Shown piece after piece: positions 12,640 through 23,121 of a DNA stretch of 64,000 nt (position 1 is its first letter; each line of letters starts with the position of its first letter). The notes beneath the pieces were generated by a model. The model worked only from the letters and a program-made list of their open reading frames with translations. It did not search any database and was not told the DNA's origin. Source of the stretch: Ailanthus altissimus (lineage: Eukaryota > Streptophyta > Magnoliopsida > Sapindales > Simaroubaceae); the NCBI GenBank assembly GCA_946807835.1, contig OX327705.1, forward strand, positions 19,002,501 to 19,066,500. The letters run 5' to 3'. A program made the position numbers and the translations under genes.

Positions 12640-13785
12640 AATATAAGGGGTGTGTTTAATTCACGTATCCTTGTACTAAAGCTCAAACATGCTCACTCGT
12701 TGTGCAATATGATTCTGTATAATTTGAACACTTACGAGGCTTTCAGTAGCTTGTTATATGTTTAGCTGCCACTGATGCATATACTTAGCTAATGGAGTCT
12801 GTGTTTAAGCGCCATTAGTCTTGTATTATTTTCTTTGAAACAAAATAATACTAATGAATATATTGAGTTGTTATAAATGTACCAAATCAACTTCATATAT
12901 AGAATGTTCCATGGTTAGATTGCGTCTTTGAACAGACTGTCAGACTGGAGGTATTGCATCATGAGTCTAGTATGAGGCAAGATGTATTCTTTGTTCTTGA
13001 TTATAAACTCTGACATCTTGGTCATCATCTATTATTTCATCACTACCTTCTTATCCCGTAGATCATCAATATTCTTTTCAAGAGCATTAAACTGCAATGA
13101 CATAATTATAATCAATCTTCATAATATAATATTCATAAAAGTCAAATAGTAAATAAATGAAAAAAGTTTTTAAAAATGTACCTTTGCTCTAGACATTAGC
13201 AAGGCTTTGGAGGAGTAGCCACACTAAACATCTATATTATCCCTAAGATGGTGAATTGGACACTTGGCTTCACAATATGGCCGAGTTTGAGATCCCATCT
13301 AAATACTCCTTATGGGATATATAATTTTGTCACTATACGATAATCATCATTCTTCTCATATTTTTAAGGCACCAACTTCTGATATGCCTCAAAAAACTTA
13401 CACAAAATTACGTAATTATTAACCATTAACAGGAAAATTTTTTTCTAAAAAATTATATATTTTTGAAAGTGACTATATAGCTTAAACATATGCCAAATAT
13501 TCACCCATTTTAAAAAGAACCTTTTCAATGTATGCGAACATTAGGGTGCCACTGCTATACCAATTCAGGAGGTGCATAAAAGGTCACCATCCTTATGCAC
13601 AAACACTGATCTATACATCAGAATCACCTCATAAATCTAAATCTGAGATAATAATAACAACAATTTCAAATCAACAAATAATTGTTTAAATGCTTTCTCC
13701 ACATTTTAATGCTATAATGAATCGATAGAATTATTTATCGGGAATGCATAAGCAAAACTATATACATTATATGCTTCATTCTATC

Positions 13786-13902
13786 TTTTTTTTTTTTTTG
13801 AAGGAGATTACAATATATTTTTTTTTCCCGCACCACTTGGGGGGAGGAGGGAGGGGGGATTCGAACCCAAGTAGGGATGTGAGACTTGGAGGAGCTATAC
13901 TC
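13786..13902 (-). mobile_element. tRNA-related SINE with perfect 18-bp TSD
   Basis: A 117-bp insert flanked by identical 18-bp direct repeats, TATATGCTTCATTCTATC, at 13768-13785 and 13903-13920. On the minus strand it carries a Pol III B-box core GGTTCGAATCC (plus strand ggattcgaacc, 13858-13868), a C-rich stretch, and a 3' poly(A) tail (T run at 13786-13799). These are the hallmarks of L1-mobilised SINE retroposition. An A-box-like TAGCTCC lies near the 5' end but is weak. It is inserted in the old MULE, so it is younger than that element. Confidence 0.88.
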
Positions 13903-13944
13903 TATATGCTTCATTCTATCAACTGCCTTATTTTCTAATCTTCA

Positions 13945-14624
13945 TTAATTTTGTAGTGCTGCTGTGCTTGAGCTATTGTAGAGGATGACCCATGCAATTG
14001 TGCCCAATGGATAAGCATTAAACTCATCCAAATTATTAATGAACCTAAGCACGAAATATTGAATTGGTTTATGATTATCCCATGACACAAACAGATTACG
14101 GAGTAAATAAAATAGATATATTTTTACAACATCTATATCATCATCCGTACTCAAATTTATAGCAGTGAACCACATATCTTAGTCTTTATAGGTCAACCAC
14201 CTTTTATTTCTAAATATTTAGCCTATAACCTATTTTTAAGTTTTTTGTTCAACTATTTGATTGAGGGATAATCTCTTATCTTCAATCCCATAATTAGATA
14301 AAAATCTAAATAGGGGAATCTAATGTACATCAGGTATACCAAAAACTAAAATTCTTTATATAAGTTTTCGGTAAGCACTTGTCTTAATAGAATCTCATAC
14401 ACTAATATACTTGAGAATGAAATATCATATGCACATAGAAAATGACCAAAACATGTGGTCTTGAATAGTTCTATTTGTTTGAGTGTCAACTTATGTCTAA
14501 TGACGTCTAAAGCCCACAACTTCAAATAAGTTGTGATCGACGATCTATAAAACTCGTTTCCTGGAATTATAAATAATTTCGACATGTTTTGTTTACTAAA
14601 AAAAATATTAGTGCATGAACACAT
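13945..14624 (-). pseudogene. MULE-associated DUF1985-like pseudogene
   Basis: The minus strand encodes two overlapping pieces of one protein. The N-terminal piece (14624-14346) includes LFKTTCFGHFLCAYDISF and SILVYEILL. The C-terminal piece (14175-13945) includes VVKIYLFYLLRNLFV, QYFVLRFINNLDEFNAYPLG and TIAWVILYNS. The plus-strand protein at 37.66-38.2 kb has matching segments in the same order (TCLGHFLDMPNLTF; VKLSLFYFVHRVLI; NFVLCLVDDLDEFNKYP; NIAWTVLHNS). That pattern is the DUF1985 domain, which occurs in plant MULEs linked to Ulp1-type cysteine proteases. No clear Ulp1 catalytic motif survives downstream. Stops and a frame change mark it as dead. Confidence 0.72.
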
Positions 14625-15503
14625 AATTAAATAAATTTAACCAATTAATAACAAACAATTAACCTATATTAAATAAAAATTCCGTATGTAAATAAATAAA
14701 TTATTTATGTAACTATATTTTATATAATTAATTAACCATTAAATGTATTAATTTTTTATTGATTAACGACATAGTATTATTTAATTTACTATTTTATAAA
14801 TAATTAGTTAATTCATTATATTAATTAAATTAGTTTCAAATTAAAATAATTTAATTAATTAAACACTTAAATTTATTAATTTTTATTAAAATTAAACACC
14901 AAAATAATTAAATTTAAATAATAAATAAATAAATTACATAACAAGCAACTATATTTAATTACAAAATTTTATTTTAAATTTAATAAATAAAAAGTTAAAA
15001 TTGATAGACATATGGCACCCTGTGGCTACACTTCGCGTGTGGGAGATCTGCGTGCCAAGAGCTAAGTGCGCAGGAGATTTGCGTCATACGTGTGGTACAT
15101 GCGTCGACTCATATGCTACGCATAGGACGTAAATTTCGGCAATTTTTTTCTATTTTCAATCATTTTGACATTTTTAAATTATTTTTAGCTATTTTTTCAC
15201 CATTAAAATTCTAAACTTGATAATTTTCACTAATTACTAACAAAAACACCAAATATACTCCTAAATTCAAAACTCATTTTCAAATTTTCATTGCACAATC
15301 AGTTCTTTTATAAGGGTTTTTGGAGAGTGTTTTAAATGAAAATGACCGAGTATTCTAAAAGAGTTATTTAATTAAAAAAGATTACAAATTAAATGGGTGA
15401 CCTGAAAAGATTTAACTTTAAAAAGGAGAGCCTTTCAATAAATAAATAATGTATTTTATTATTATTATTATATTATGTTTTTTTTTAGATTTGTAATTTT
15501 TTA

Positions 15504-16004
15504 TGTCACGTCCTATATCGAATAAAAATTAGGTGAATTTTAGGTATATAATGGTAGATATGCAGCATTATCTAACAGGTTAGTCTTTTTGGTCAATAAC
15601 AAACGCCTGACCTGTGACAAGTGGTATCAGAGCAGACACAAATTTTCATTCGTATGTGAGCCTTAAAAAATTACCCCAATAAAAATTGTCACGTAGGATG
15701 TGAGTATTCTATGTTGATAGAGGATAGGCAATACAGGTCAAGTGAGTTTTAAAAATTCTATTTTGAGCTGCAATAAAAATTGTCACGTGAGTAATAATCC
15801 TCTGCTCTTGAGAGGATGGATAATATGGGCCAGGTTAATCTTTAAATTTAGGCAACACCGTGACGAGGGCGTTACGTGATTGAGTGAAGAAAAATGTTAC
15901 GTTCATCGAATAAAAATTAGATAGATCTTAAATATATAAAAATAAATATACAACATTATCTAATAAACTAATTTTTTGAACCAATAATAAGTACTTAATG
16001 TTAG
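15504..16004 (+). mobile_element. Complete TRIM (miniature LTR retrotransposon)
   Basis: LTR1 15504-15619 starts TGTCACG and ends TGTGACA. A tRNA-iMet primer binding site TGGTATCAGAGC follows at 15622-15633. After about 260 bp of non-coding interior, a purine-rich tract (gtgaagaaaa, 15884-15893) precedes a diverged second LTR at 15895-16004 that keeps the shared core tcgaataaaaattag and cattatctaa. TTTTA before 15504 and TTTTA after 16004 may be the 5-bp TSD. There is no coding capacity. Same family as 26572-27244 and 49732-50239. It sits about 850 bp upstream of the SIG2 start codon. Confidence 0.85.
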
Positions 16005-16009
16005 TTTTA

Positions 16010-16855
16010 GAATGAGAGTCAATTCTTGTTGAAATGCCAATTCTTTCAAGATTTCTTTTATATTTTTCGTGTATGAACTACTTTTTGTTAGTTTTAGCAA
16101 TCAAAGGATTACCGTAGAAGTTAAACATAAATTAAAAAAAGAATTTAATTTGTATTTAGTTATAAAGTAATAATTAATAATTTTTAATATACAAAGAAAA
16201 GTTTAAACCTTAACATGTCATTACAGATTAAAAAAAAATTATAAACTCTTAAATAAGATATAATTTTAACATTTTTTTTTCTTTTAACTCTGAGGTAATA
16301 AAAGGAGTAAAATTTTGAACTTTTATATAATATTAAATATTTTAAAGTATATTTAAAAAAATAATATATTAAATAATAAATAATATAAAATATAAAATTA
16401 TTTATTATATTTAATAATTATTTAAAATATTAATTTTTAAATACATTTTAAAATAACTAATATTATTCTTGTGAAATAACGAGGTAAGAAAATAAACGCT
16501 GCGGTAAAAAATAATAATAATTATTAAAAAAAAGGTAGAAGAAAAGGGCTTAAAACTTAAAAGAGAGAGGACTGAGGAGGTGGCTGTCAGTCTCTCTCGT
16601 TCTCAAATCTTGAGGAAGTGTCTTTCATCCAGTAATCTTATCCTCTTATTTTATCAAAAACAACAACACCAATCACTCTGTAATCCATTCCCATTCTCTC
16701 TGTACACTTTCTTCTTTCATTTCATCCATGGTTTCTAATTATTTCAAACTCATTACTCCAAACTAACGAAACCGCTATGATTTTGTCTCTCAAATTCTGA
16801 ATCTATGTGGCGGCGGCAGTTTTTAAAAAATTAGGACTCAACTATCAACAACAAC
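16010..16855 (+). promoter_or_regulatory. SIG2 upstream region and 5' leader with three short uORFs
   Basis: AT-rich to about 16540, then a pyrimidine-rich, leader-like stretch (tctctctcgttctc near 16592). Three complete short ATG frames lie ahead of the SIG2 start: 16728-16766 (12 codons plus stop), 16777-16800 (7 plus stop) and 16805-16834 (9 plus stop). If transcription starts upstream of 16728 and the leader is unspliced, they could dampen SIG2 translation. The transcription start cannot be read from sequence. Confidence 0.45.
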
Positions 16856-19800
16856 ATGTCTTCGTGTCTATTACCACAATTCAAGTGCCAACCAGACACA
16901 TTCTCTATCCACTTCAGGACTCACCACAATCACCAACACCATTCTTCTCCCCACCTCTGTCAGTCTCTATTTATCTCCCCATCTTTTGTTTTAATCAGAA
17001 TTTGAATGGGTGTTTTATTTGGATATGTGTCTTATGAATGTCATTCTCATGGGTTTGTTTTACTTTTTATCTCTTATGTTTAGTTCTTGAAGAACAATTG
17101 ACAAAATTTGACTTTGTTTGAATCGAAATGGGAAGGCTTGTGTTGTGTTTTCTATCATTTTGAGCGCCATTTACTCCAGATTCGACTTTATTTGAATCAG
17201 AACTGAGAAGGGTTTGATTTTTTTTATGCAAATAGAATAATATTCAGTCATTAGCGCCTTTATGTTCCAATTAGAATTCAATCGGGTTTGTTGTTCTTTG
17301 GCGCATTTAAAAGCAATTTTAATCATGCCCACAAGCTGTATTGTTGCTCTTAACATTCTTAATTTATCAAAATCGGTTATTTTGGTTATGATTCTAACTG
17401 GAGTAAACTATCTATTGTCTCTGTTAGTGAATAGGAGATTTTGGTACTTGTATTTAATTTTATGGCCTTCACATTTAAACTTAGCATTATGGCTGAAAAG
17501 CTATTAGGTATATTGTTTAGTAGATGACCTCAAAACTTATATAGGAGCTGATATAGCTCATATTTTATTTCATTTTAGAACCATCTACATTGAAGATGAC
17601 CTGGAAAATGATCATTGTGTAATGTTTGTTTAATAGCATAAATTGTCTGAAAATTACTTGTGTTCAACCATCAAAGTTGTTGAAGGGAAAACTGTGTCAG
17701 ATTTATTATTTCTGACGTTTTATGTGTAGTTGTGAGTCTTATGTAGATTTTTTTTACCTGGAATTTTGCAGCAAAAAATAAAGAGCCTATCTGTTTGCGG
17801 ACACAATGTATTTTGTCCACTACATCACCGTCAACAACAACAACATCTGTGCTTGATGTGGAGAAGCTGAGACTACCTTCTTTGGAAGCTCATTCAAGTG
17901 CAGTTTCTGCAAATACACCATGGACATATCTAGGAGTGGTTGGTCCACACACTGAGGTGAGACTTGTTCCATCTATCGAGAACATTAATCTTTTTTCATA
18001 TGTGGTGATTAGGTTAGAAATCAGTTTCTGTAATTATCATTGTTACATAGCTAGAGTTTTTCCATCTACCAGAGATGGTCTGATTATCTATTGTGAGGAA
18101 TAATGAAAATTTTTAATCACTTAACTTGCTCCATTTGGTTCTTACCCAAAAAAGAGAAAGTTCTTTTCATTGTCGGTTATTATAAGCAAATTGACGAACA
18201 AATTTTTTTCTGTAGCATCATATGTCGATGCATAGATTATCATACAATTTTGGATATGAAACTTATTGGTTTGGTTGTCGGTAAGTTTCGTTTTTGAGTT
18301 ATTTTTCATATTAGTGGTTGCTTTTGTTTTCGGGTCAAGGGTGTTTCTGTTTCAAGTTCATTGATTATTATGGAATCATGCATACTGATGAATTATATCT
18401 TAAGATAATTCCTTATAGTTTGATTTGTTTCTTTTATGAAAATCTGGTCCACTCTTGAATCTTTTTCTTTGTTTCCAATTAATACATTTTCTGTTTCCTA
18501 TATTAAGAAAGTTCCTTTTTGGGTATATCACGTGGTCTAAATTAGAAATGTCAAAGTTAAAGAACCTTTTGGTTCTGAAAAGGCACTGCAGATGTTTGAT
18601 GCTTGCTATAAGTTTTTCTTGATTATATAAGCTTAATAGCTTACTATTTCTATCATCTTTTTCATATCTTGTAGGGATGCTTTGGAGCCAGTTTAGCTAC
18701 AGAAACACTGACAAGTGATGAGGCTGTAATTGCTGCAGCTGCTGCTGAAGCAGTTGCTCTCGCAAGAGCTGCTGTCAAGGTTGCAAAGGATGCAGCCTTG
18801 ATGGTTAAAGATCACAATTCTAAAAAACCAAAGAGTAAACATGCTATCTCATCCCCAGGTGATAGGTACCCATCCAAGTGGGCTCAGCTTACAGAAGGAG
18901 AACGAGCTACTATAATAGGAGATTCCATTACAGTTGAAACTGAGCCAGAGGAAGAATATTCTGGGCAACAATCCTTAGAAGAATCTGTTGATTTGGAGCC
19001 GACACATGAAGAACTTGAGCTTCTGGAGGAACAGCTGTCCCAAGGTATAGCTGTCAGATCAAGGCGCCAAACTGAAAGAAAAGCCCGAAGAACGAGGGCA
19101 GCAGAGAAGGCAGCTGCCAATGTTGTGTCTGTGAGGTCAGGTTCCATTAGCCGGAAAAAGCGTGCTTCTATACAAGAAGTAGACTACTCTGATCCATTGC
19201 GGTACTTAAGAGCAACTACCAGCACTTCCAGGCTTCTCACTGCTAATGAAGAATTAGAAATGTCAGCAGGGATACAGGTGTGACACACATATTTATTATG
19301 CTGAAGAAAACAAGTCCTTTGGGATTGCAAATTTGTTTTGTAGCATTTGTTATTTATCCTAATTATGGTAGGTACCCAACCAGGTGAAAGCCATTAATAT
19401 AGCAAATCCATTCCTGAGGCTTTTGAAATACAGTTGGCATATCCTGAGATTGCAATGTTCGGTCTGCCCTAATCATTTCTGCTTGTTTGATTGGTTCAAT
19501 GGTTTAGAGTCAATTGCATCCAACATAGATGTTAGCTAACATCAGTTAAGTAATAAATGAAACAAATCACAGTTTCTGGATCTCCATGGATATGCTATTA
19601 AAGATATTTGACAACCAAACTAAGTAGGTGTATAGTGTACAACCTAGCATAATTTGGAATACAAATTTCTTGCAATTTTTACTTTGCCAGTTCTTGTAAC
19701 CAATAGCATTTAACAAAACATATTGTGCAATATTCCAATGAGCTAGATTGCCCGGGTAGAACTTAGAACTTAGAGGCTGTTAACATGGAAACTTGTAATT

Positions 19801-21284
19801 CCTACACCGCTTCATGTTTGAGTAATTACTTGGCAAATTGAAGTTCGACCTGAATTAAAATTCAGGCAACCAAGAAGCTTATTGGAGTTTTGCTTCTATT
19901 TTTTATAAGACAAGAAAGACAAGAAACAAAATGATTACTTCTGGAGGTTGCAAGTAAATTTTGTATGTACATTCTTGTTCCTGTTTGATTCCGGTGAATT
20001 TCTTATGTGTCTGCTGCAAATGATGTTATTCAGGACTTACTGAAACTAGAAAGACTCCATGAGGTGCTTTCAGAGCGTTGTGGAGGGCCACCAACCTTTT
20101 TACAGTGGGCTGCTGCAGCTGGGGTTGATCAAAGAGAATTGAGGCGGCGCTTGGACTATGGTACTCGTTGCAAAGACAAAATGATAACAAGCAACATACG
20201 GCTTGTTATTTCTATTGCAAAGAATTATCAGGGAGCTGGGATGAATCTCCAAGATCTTGTTCAGGTATATGCTTCTGTCTTGTATGCAGCTCAATTTATA
20301 TTACAAATAAACAAGTGATTTTTCTAGAAACAAAAGAAAGGATCAGATGTTTGTTAAGATTCCTTTTGGTGCTTGTGATATCTGAATATTTTTCATCAAC
20401 TCATAGGAAGGATGCCGAGGCCTTGTTAGGGGTGCTGAAAAGTTTGATGCTTCAAAAGGCTTTAAGTTCTCAACATATGCCCATTGGTGGATAAAACAGG
20501 CAGTTCGGAAGTCTCTTTCAGACCAATCAAGGACAATTCGGTTACCAGTAAGTTTTACTTTGACGTTCTAGTTGTGTTCTGGGTTTTGTTCTTGGACTTA
20601 TTTCTAATCATGTTTTCAAATTCTTGTTGAGAAACAAATCAGTGTTGCTAAATGTTTCATATTTTATACTCGTTTGCAATCCGGGTTTACAGTTTCACAT
20701 GGTGGAGGCAACTTATAGAGTGAAGGAAGCTAGAAAACAGTTGTATAGTGAGAATGGAAGACACCCAGATAATGAAGAAGTTGCAGAGGCAACCGGGCTT
20801 TCAATGAAGAGGCTCCATGCTGTACTACTTGCACCTAAAGCTCCAAGGTCTCTTGACCAGAAGTTTGGAATCAACCAGAATCTTAAACCTTCGGTCTGTT
20901 CTATTCTCATCCCGATTTACTCTTATGGCTATTTATGTTTTAACCATAATGCACTTACAACTTTTTCTTGTTTGTGGTGGGTTCATGTCTTTCTAACAGG
21001 AAGTGATTGCAGATCCTGAAGCAGAAACAGCAGAGGATCTGCTGATCAAGAAATTTATGAAGGAGGACCTAGAGAAGGTGTTGGACACACTTAGTCCGAG
21101 AGAAAAGCTGGTTATCCGATGGCGGTTCGGGTTGGAAGATGGAAGGATGAAGACCTTGCAAGAGATTGGGGAGTTGATGGGTGTAAGCAGAGAGAGAATT
21201 CGGCAAATTGAGTCGTGTGCATTCCGTAAGCTAAAGAATAAGAAGAGAACAAAACATTTAGAGCAGTATTTGATTATCCATTAA
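16856..21284 (+). CDS. SIG2: Plastid RNA polymerase sigma factor SIG2 (SIGB), seven coding exons
   Basis: Nuclear-encoded sigma-70 factor that directs the bacterial-type (PEP) RNA polymerase to promoters inside chloroplasts. Coding exons: 16856-16958, 17772-17956, 18675-19277, 20034-20264, 20407-20547, 20693-20893, 21000-21284. All introns are GT-AG and phases agree; the product is 582 aa, close to Arabidopsis SIG2. ATG 16856 is chosen because [11 protein letters not shown] matches the SIG2 N terminus, a plastid transit-peptide region. The [10 protein letters not shown] block and an Ala-rich helix ([20 protein letters not shown]) are SIG2-specific. Conserved regions: 1.2/2 with [24 protein letters not shown] and [16 protein letters not shown] (residues about 340-421), region 3 (422-490), region 4 with the helix-turn-helix [20 protein letters not shown] (about 540-560). 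In Arabidopsis SIG2 drives transcription of several plastid tRNA genes. No breaks are seen; the gene looks functional. Exon 1's donor (GTCAGT) is the least certain junction. Confidence 0.93.
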
Positions 21285-23121
21285 GATCCAGGATTTAATT
21301 TCAAATGAGGTAGTAGCTTAGCACTCTGGAGGACCAAAAAGGTTTGTCTTTGCTATTAGTTTATAATTCATTCCTTCTTTTCTTTTTCTTTCTCCGTGAC
21401 AAAAAAAATTGTACCCCTGATCAAAATACTAGAGAATGGTTGTGAATAGAAACAGAAATTTTTTTGAATTAGCATGTTCTCAATCTTCTGATGTGCTAAA
21501 GGATGAAGTACTAAAAAGGACACTGACCAAAGGTTATTCAACTTGTTACCAATGGCATGTTTTATTTGTATAGTGAAATTGGTAGAGCACTTCCAGTTCC
21601 AAATATACATGGACATATTTTTTCTGGTCAATTTCCTCAAAATATTCCAGTTCTTGTAATAATTATTTCGTTGTTCTAGGCCATTAAAATTTTTGGAAGT
21701 TCTTGACTTGTTTCTCTTGGTATTTGGGAGACATTTTTTCAGCTAGAATGAACTTCGAATGCCAAAAAATTTCCATGTAGAAAACTATTTCGAAAGTCGT
21801 ATTGCGATCGACGGGCAAAGTACGTTTACTTCTCCGTTTAAGTGGAGGGGATCTGAGTAAGTTTTTTCTTTTTTTAAGAATTAATTCTTTTTTTTTAATA
21901 CAAGTTGATAATTAGACGGAGTAAAAAATTAGAGAATAAATAATAAGTAATATTATATTTTTTAAATGATATTTTAAAATTTATATTTTAAATTAATGTG
22001 TTAAGTAATTATTATATTTTATATTTTGATCCTATTTAAAATACATTTACTTTTTGTATTATTAAGAGATTTTATAAATTTTTTTGAAAGGGTTCATTTA
22101 TAGTATTATAAATTTTATGTAGGTTTATTGATATATATCAAATAATATTATTTAAATATTGTATTAAAATTAAATAATTTTTTTGTAATTTGCTTGAACG
22201 TATTTTTTCAAACAATGAAAATACACATACAACCTTAAAAAGGAACTATTCTATATAGGGATCATTACCTTTCGAAATGATTTTATTAAATGATTCGTCA
22301 ATAATATTATTACATTATTTAGATTTTAATTTTATTCATAAAAAAATATTACACTATATTAATTTGTGCAATAAAATATTTAGTTTTTATTTTTTTTTAA
22401 TTTGAAAAGAAAAAAATCGGGATCTCTATTTTAGTAGGAATGTATTGTAAACCTTTTATATTATATTATATAAATATATTATATTGTATAACTAATTTAT
22501 ATGTGTAGTATCACTTTAAAAAATTAATTTAAGTATTTTTTATACAAAAATCAATTTTATTTATTAGAGAAAAAGTGTAAAAACAAATAAAAAAACGATA
22601 ATAATTTAAAAACATTTATAATAATGTTAAAACTTGAATAGCACCGTGAAGAAGGAACAACAAATCAACAATGCAGAATGCACAATTTCCCACCAAAAAC
22701 TCGAACATCTGAGCATAATTTGGAGGGAAACAATGGCGGGATTCACAAAATCAAAGCTCTGTAATAGTCTGTACTGTCATGACCAAATAGAAATAAAAAC
22801 TTTGTAAGACAAATAAATATTCTAACTTAACACGGATCCGGGTCAATCTCTTGACCCGGGAACCCGAACATCTTCTCCCATTTTGGTTTTTTGTCAACAA
22901 CCTGAAGAAAAGAAACAGATTTGACATTTGACAAAGCCAAAACCAAGCGTAGCTTTCAGCTCAGCTCATCTCTTCACATTTTTGCGTACCGTTTCAACTC
23001 TACTCTCCACCAACTCAGTAACTCGGTCCCTAACTCATCAAACACTTAAAAAGCAGAAAAGCATTCCAAAGAAAGTTTGGTTCATTTTCGAGAAATTGAA
23101 AGAAAACAGACAAAAGGAAAA
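21285..23121. other. SIG2-LHP1 intergenic region
   Basis: The first ~300 bp is probably SIG2 3' UTR. From about 21840 to 22620 it is AT-rich with no recognisable element. The last ~270 bp leads into LHP1 and includes a GC-rich hairpin (separate entry). A 24-codon open frame at 22733 (MAGFTKSKLC) is too short to support. Confidence 0.6.
22838..22859. promoter_or_regulatory. Perfect hairpin with opposed W-box cores upstream of LHP1
   Basis: Arms CCGGGTCAA (22838-22846) and TTGACCCGG (22851-22859) are exact reverse complements with a 4-nt loop, 263 bp before the LHP1 ATG. Each arm contains the W-box core TTGAC(C) recognised by WRKY factors. Whether it is a binding site, an RNA hairpin in the leader, or chance is unknown. 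Confidence 0.55.

Larger units (their letters stand above)
12640..15503 (-). mobile_element. Second half of the old MULE (DUF1985 side), minus strand
   Basis: Contains the minus-strand DUF1985-like pseudogene (separate entry), an inserted SINE, very AT-rich DNA (14.6-15.0 kb), a GC-rich island (15010-15130), and AT-rich sequence at 15140-15480 resembling the subterminal region of the 36.6-43.5 kb MULE. Read together with 8130-9015 it gives the same convergent two-gene layout as that element, in the opposite orientation. The exact termini were not identified. Confidence 0.55.

Noticed and set aside
13858..13868. tRNA gene suggested by ggattcgaacc
   Set aside because: No cloverleaf around it; the 18-bp TSD and A-tail identify it as a SINE B-box.
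17171..17507. Open frames on both strands between SIG2 exons 1 and 2
   Set aside because: They lie in a GT-AG intron whose flanking exons join in frame; no protein-family features.
18884..19147. Minus-strand open frame opposite SIG2 exon 3
   Set aside because: Antisense shadow of a well-supported exon; Ser-rich composition follows from the Glu/Ala-rich sense strand.
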